The notes under the pieces: model-generated | The model's input: the letters and a program-made list of their open reading frames with translations, nothing else | Databases searched by the model: none | Told to the model about the DNA's origin: nothing | From: Hibiscus mutabilis | Taxonomy: Eukaryota > Streptophyta > Magnoliopsida > Malvales > Malvaceae | DNA: 64,000 nucleotides | Assembly: GCA_019671005.1 (NCBI GenBank) | Contig: CM033712.1 | Coordinates: forward strand, 78,132,479 to 78,196,478 | Direction: 5' to 3' | Shown: positions 62,026 through 64,000 of the stretch, piece by piece | Layout: every line of letters begins with the position of its first letter | Numbering within the stretch: the stretch's first letter is position 1 | Program-made: the position numbers and the translations under genes

Positions 62026-62614
62026 CCCTAAATTTTAATTAAGTAATAAAAATATGAAAAAAAGGAAGGAAAGAAAGAAAAATAGGAGCTATACAGCCTT
62101 GGGGACTCGAACCCGTGCCCCTAACATGCTAGACGAGTGTCTTAGCCATCAGGGCTAAGACTATTTTTAGTCTTAGCCTACCCCGAGTCATTTTTGATCT
62201 AGTATACGTTGCTTTGAACAAATTAAAGCTCGATATGATCTTTCACCTACCGATCTGACCATTTGAGTCTGGGAAAATATCCTAAGTTTCCACTTAAGCT
62301 CTCACCTAAACCACTTCGTCTCTACCGCCTGATCTCCCTCACCGCCATGTTGTGGCATGCACTGCCACCGTCAGACGAACCGCCATTCTATCTTGAACCC
62401 GTGGCCACCAGCCACGCGCGCTTATGAGTCGTCGTTAGCCAAGGAAAGCCGGCTAAAGGTCTGGCGGATCTGCTCAAACATTGCTCAGCTTTACTTGTCG
62501 CTCTGGTCACCGTTCGTTGTTCGTCCAGTGTGCTATCACTACCAACGTGTCCTTCCTGCCGAGCTTAACAAAACCAGTCGTCCAATCATTCATTTGACTC
62601 CGGTAAAGACTTCG
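62026..62614. other. Repeat-derived sequence with a tRNA-like box
   Basis: TGTATAACACCCTAAATTTT at 62017 looks like another LTR start. On the minus strand, the complement of 62101-62155 contains GGGTTCGAGTCCCCA, like a tRNA B box, and TGGCTAAGACAC, loosely like an A box. No complete tRNA fold can be drawn, so it is not called as a tRNA gene. Confidence 0.35.
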
Positions 62615-64000
62615 TGTAACACCCCTTTCCTTATCCATCACTGAATACGGTCATATGTATCACAAGAAATTCGTAAAACCCTATACATTTGTAATTCGAT
62701 AAAATTTTGTTTCTTTAAAAATATTATAATGTATTTCGTTTTTACTTACAAATTTAGTTATTCGAGTGAAATTTAAAAATAATATTTTTATCCTCAAATC
62801 GAGATTATTTTCAGGCAGCAACTTATTAATTTAATTTGTCTTGAGATAATTGATAAAACTGCCTAAAAACTGACTGATTTAAAATCCATTCAGATACCAA
62901 ATAAAATACAAATTCTATCAGAGCAAACATATCTTTTTAATATACATGCCAACTAGTAAATATCAAACAGTATCAAAAGATATCTTACTGATATTGATGT
63001 ACCTGTTATTAATTGATGATGTCCGTATATGCTCCTTACTCCAACCATTTCTTCTTTCCTACGTGTAAAACAGTTACACGAAAAGTATTTACTTAGTGAG
63101 GCAATAATTCAAATTCAAGTGCAATAGTCATAATATCACTATTAATGATTAACAATGCATATGATCACTTTACCATTACATACTTGTTAACATAAATAAA
63201 ATATGTATATCAAAGTGATAAGATTAGATCTTACCAATACTGTTGCCATTTCCATCTGTAAGTTTTTAATGCTTACCAATACTTTTTTCCATTTCTATCT
63301 GCAAGCTTTCAAGCTTATCTTTCTGTTTCTTTTTAATTCTTTTCAATTTATTTAGCCCAAGGTATCGAATTTAAGAGATTCAATGTACATGAGTCATCCC
63401 CCCATACCCATCCTTTCTTGAGTATGTATATTATTTGCACCGTAGTGCTTAGCACTCTAAGTGCTTTCGTATACTCAAACCTTGCATAAGTATACCCTTA
63501 TTGAGTATTAATAAAATTGCACCGTAGTGCTTAACACCCTAAGTGTTTCCGTATACCCAAACCTTGCATAAGTATACCCTCAATGAGTATTTATGAATAT
63601 TGCACCGAAGTGCTTATAATATTTATATAGCTGTTTATGACTCTATGGCACTACGGTATGCATATTATTTGCACCGTAGTGCTTATCACCCTAAGTGCTT
63701 TCGTATACCCAAACCTTGCATGAGTATACCCTCATTGAGTATTAATAAAATTGCACCGCAGTGCTTAACACCCTAAGTGTTTCCGTATACCCAAACCTTG
63801 CATGAGTATACCCTAAATGAGTATTTTTGAATATTGCACCGAAGTGCTTAGAATATTTATACATCTGTTTATGACTCTATGGCTAGCCAACTATACCTTT
63901 GAACCTTTATATCATACATTGAGCTTTATTTCATCATTTAGTCATCAATGGCAACATATATCAATATATATCAACATTTAACAGTTCATAACCAAAATAA
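62615..64000 (+). mobile_element. Start of a gypsy-type LTR running off the window
   Basis: TGTAACACCCCTTTCCTTAT is the typical start of cotton-like gypsy LTRs as I remember them. The sequence continues without a gene to the window end and holds the tandem array at 63437-63890. Neither the far end nor internal coding is in view. Confidence 0.5.
63437..63890 (+). repeat. Nested tandem array: 234-bp higher-order unit of about 82-bp subunits
   Basis: GCACCGTAGTGCTTA-type starts fall at 63437, 63519 and 63602 and again at 63671, about 63753 and about 63836. The first two subunits of each triplet share CACCCTAAGTG, TTCGTATACCCAAACCTTGC and AGTATACCCT; the third diverges after GCTTA. The triplet repeats at 234 bp. 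Confidence 0.85.

Noticed and set aside
62101..62170. tRNA gene on the minus strand
   Set aside because: B-box-like sequence is present, but acceptor and anticodon stems cannot be formed.
62357..62644. 95-codon plus-strand frame
   Set aside because: Crosses the start of the next LTR and has no known domain.
63437..63890. CRISPR-like array
   Set aside because: Contiguous tandem repeats without spacers, in a plant genome.

Overview
The window is eukaryotic, from a flowering plant: intron-split genes (GT-AG introns with AT-rich interiors), a plant MYB-CC factor, a plant-type PP2A B'' subunit, Mutator-like elements carrying plant mobile domain (PMD) fragments, and AT-rich intergenic DNA full of degenerate transposons. 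The LTR-like repeats resemble families I associate with cotton (Gossypium) and relatives, so a malvid such as cotton is my best guess; that is an inference from memory.

Layout. 1-5.3 kb: PP2A regulatory subunit B'' (+), intact. 6.3-15 kb: repeat-rich DNA dominated by a 6.8-kb MULE (8204-14975) with 9-bp target duplications, a broken transposase on the minus strand and a broken PMD fragment on the plus strand; it sits 115-125 bp upstream of the next gene. 15.1-19.8 kb: DPH6-like diphthine-ammonia ligase (+), with a premature stop and a lost splice acceptor. 19.8-27 kb: intergenic repeats. 28.1-31.5 kb: ankyrin/ANKRD13-like protein (+), intact. 32.1-35.2 kb: alpha-1,6-fucosyltransferase-like gene (-), broken by one stop and three 1-base deletions. 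35.2-47 kb: AT-rich intergenic DNA with a fold-back MULE (37674-39807) holding a PMD fragment, a PIF/Harbinger-like element and a LINE remnant. 47.0-48.4 kb: JASON-like gene (+), intact. 49.1-53.0 kb: PEX12 (-), broken by four separate lesions. 54.3-57.0 kb: MYB-CC (PHL/PHR1-like) factor (-), intact. 59-64 kb: LTR-like repeats, the last with a nested tandem array running off the window.

The most interesting pattern is the contrast between intact and broken genes. The four regulatory or scaffold-type genes are open throughout. The three low-copy enzyme or housekeeping genes (DPH6, fucosyltransferase, PEX12) all carry disabling lesions. This looks like gene fractionation on one of two duplicated segments. 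The second point is a pair of MULEs from different families that both carry PMD fragments and both carry arrays of short CTCGC...GCGAG-type palindromes.

Exon boundaries were placed by hand from splice signals and reading-phase continuity. No search was run, so homology statements rest on recognised protein motifs.
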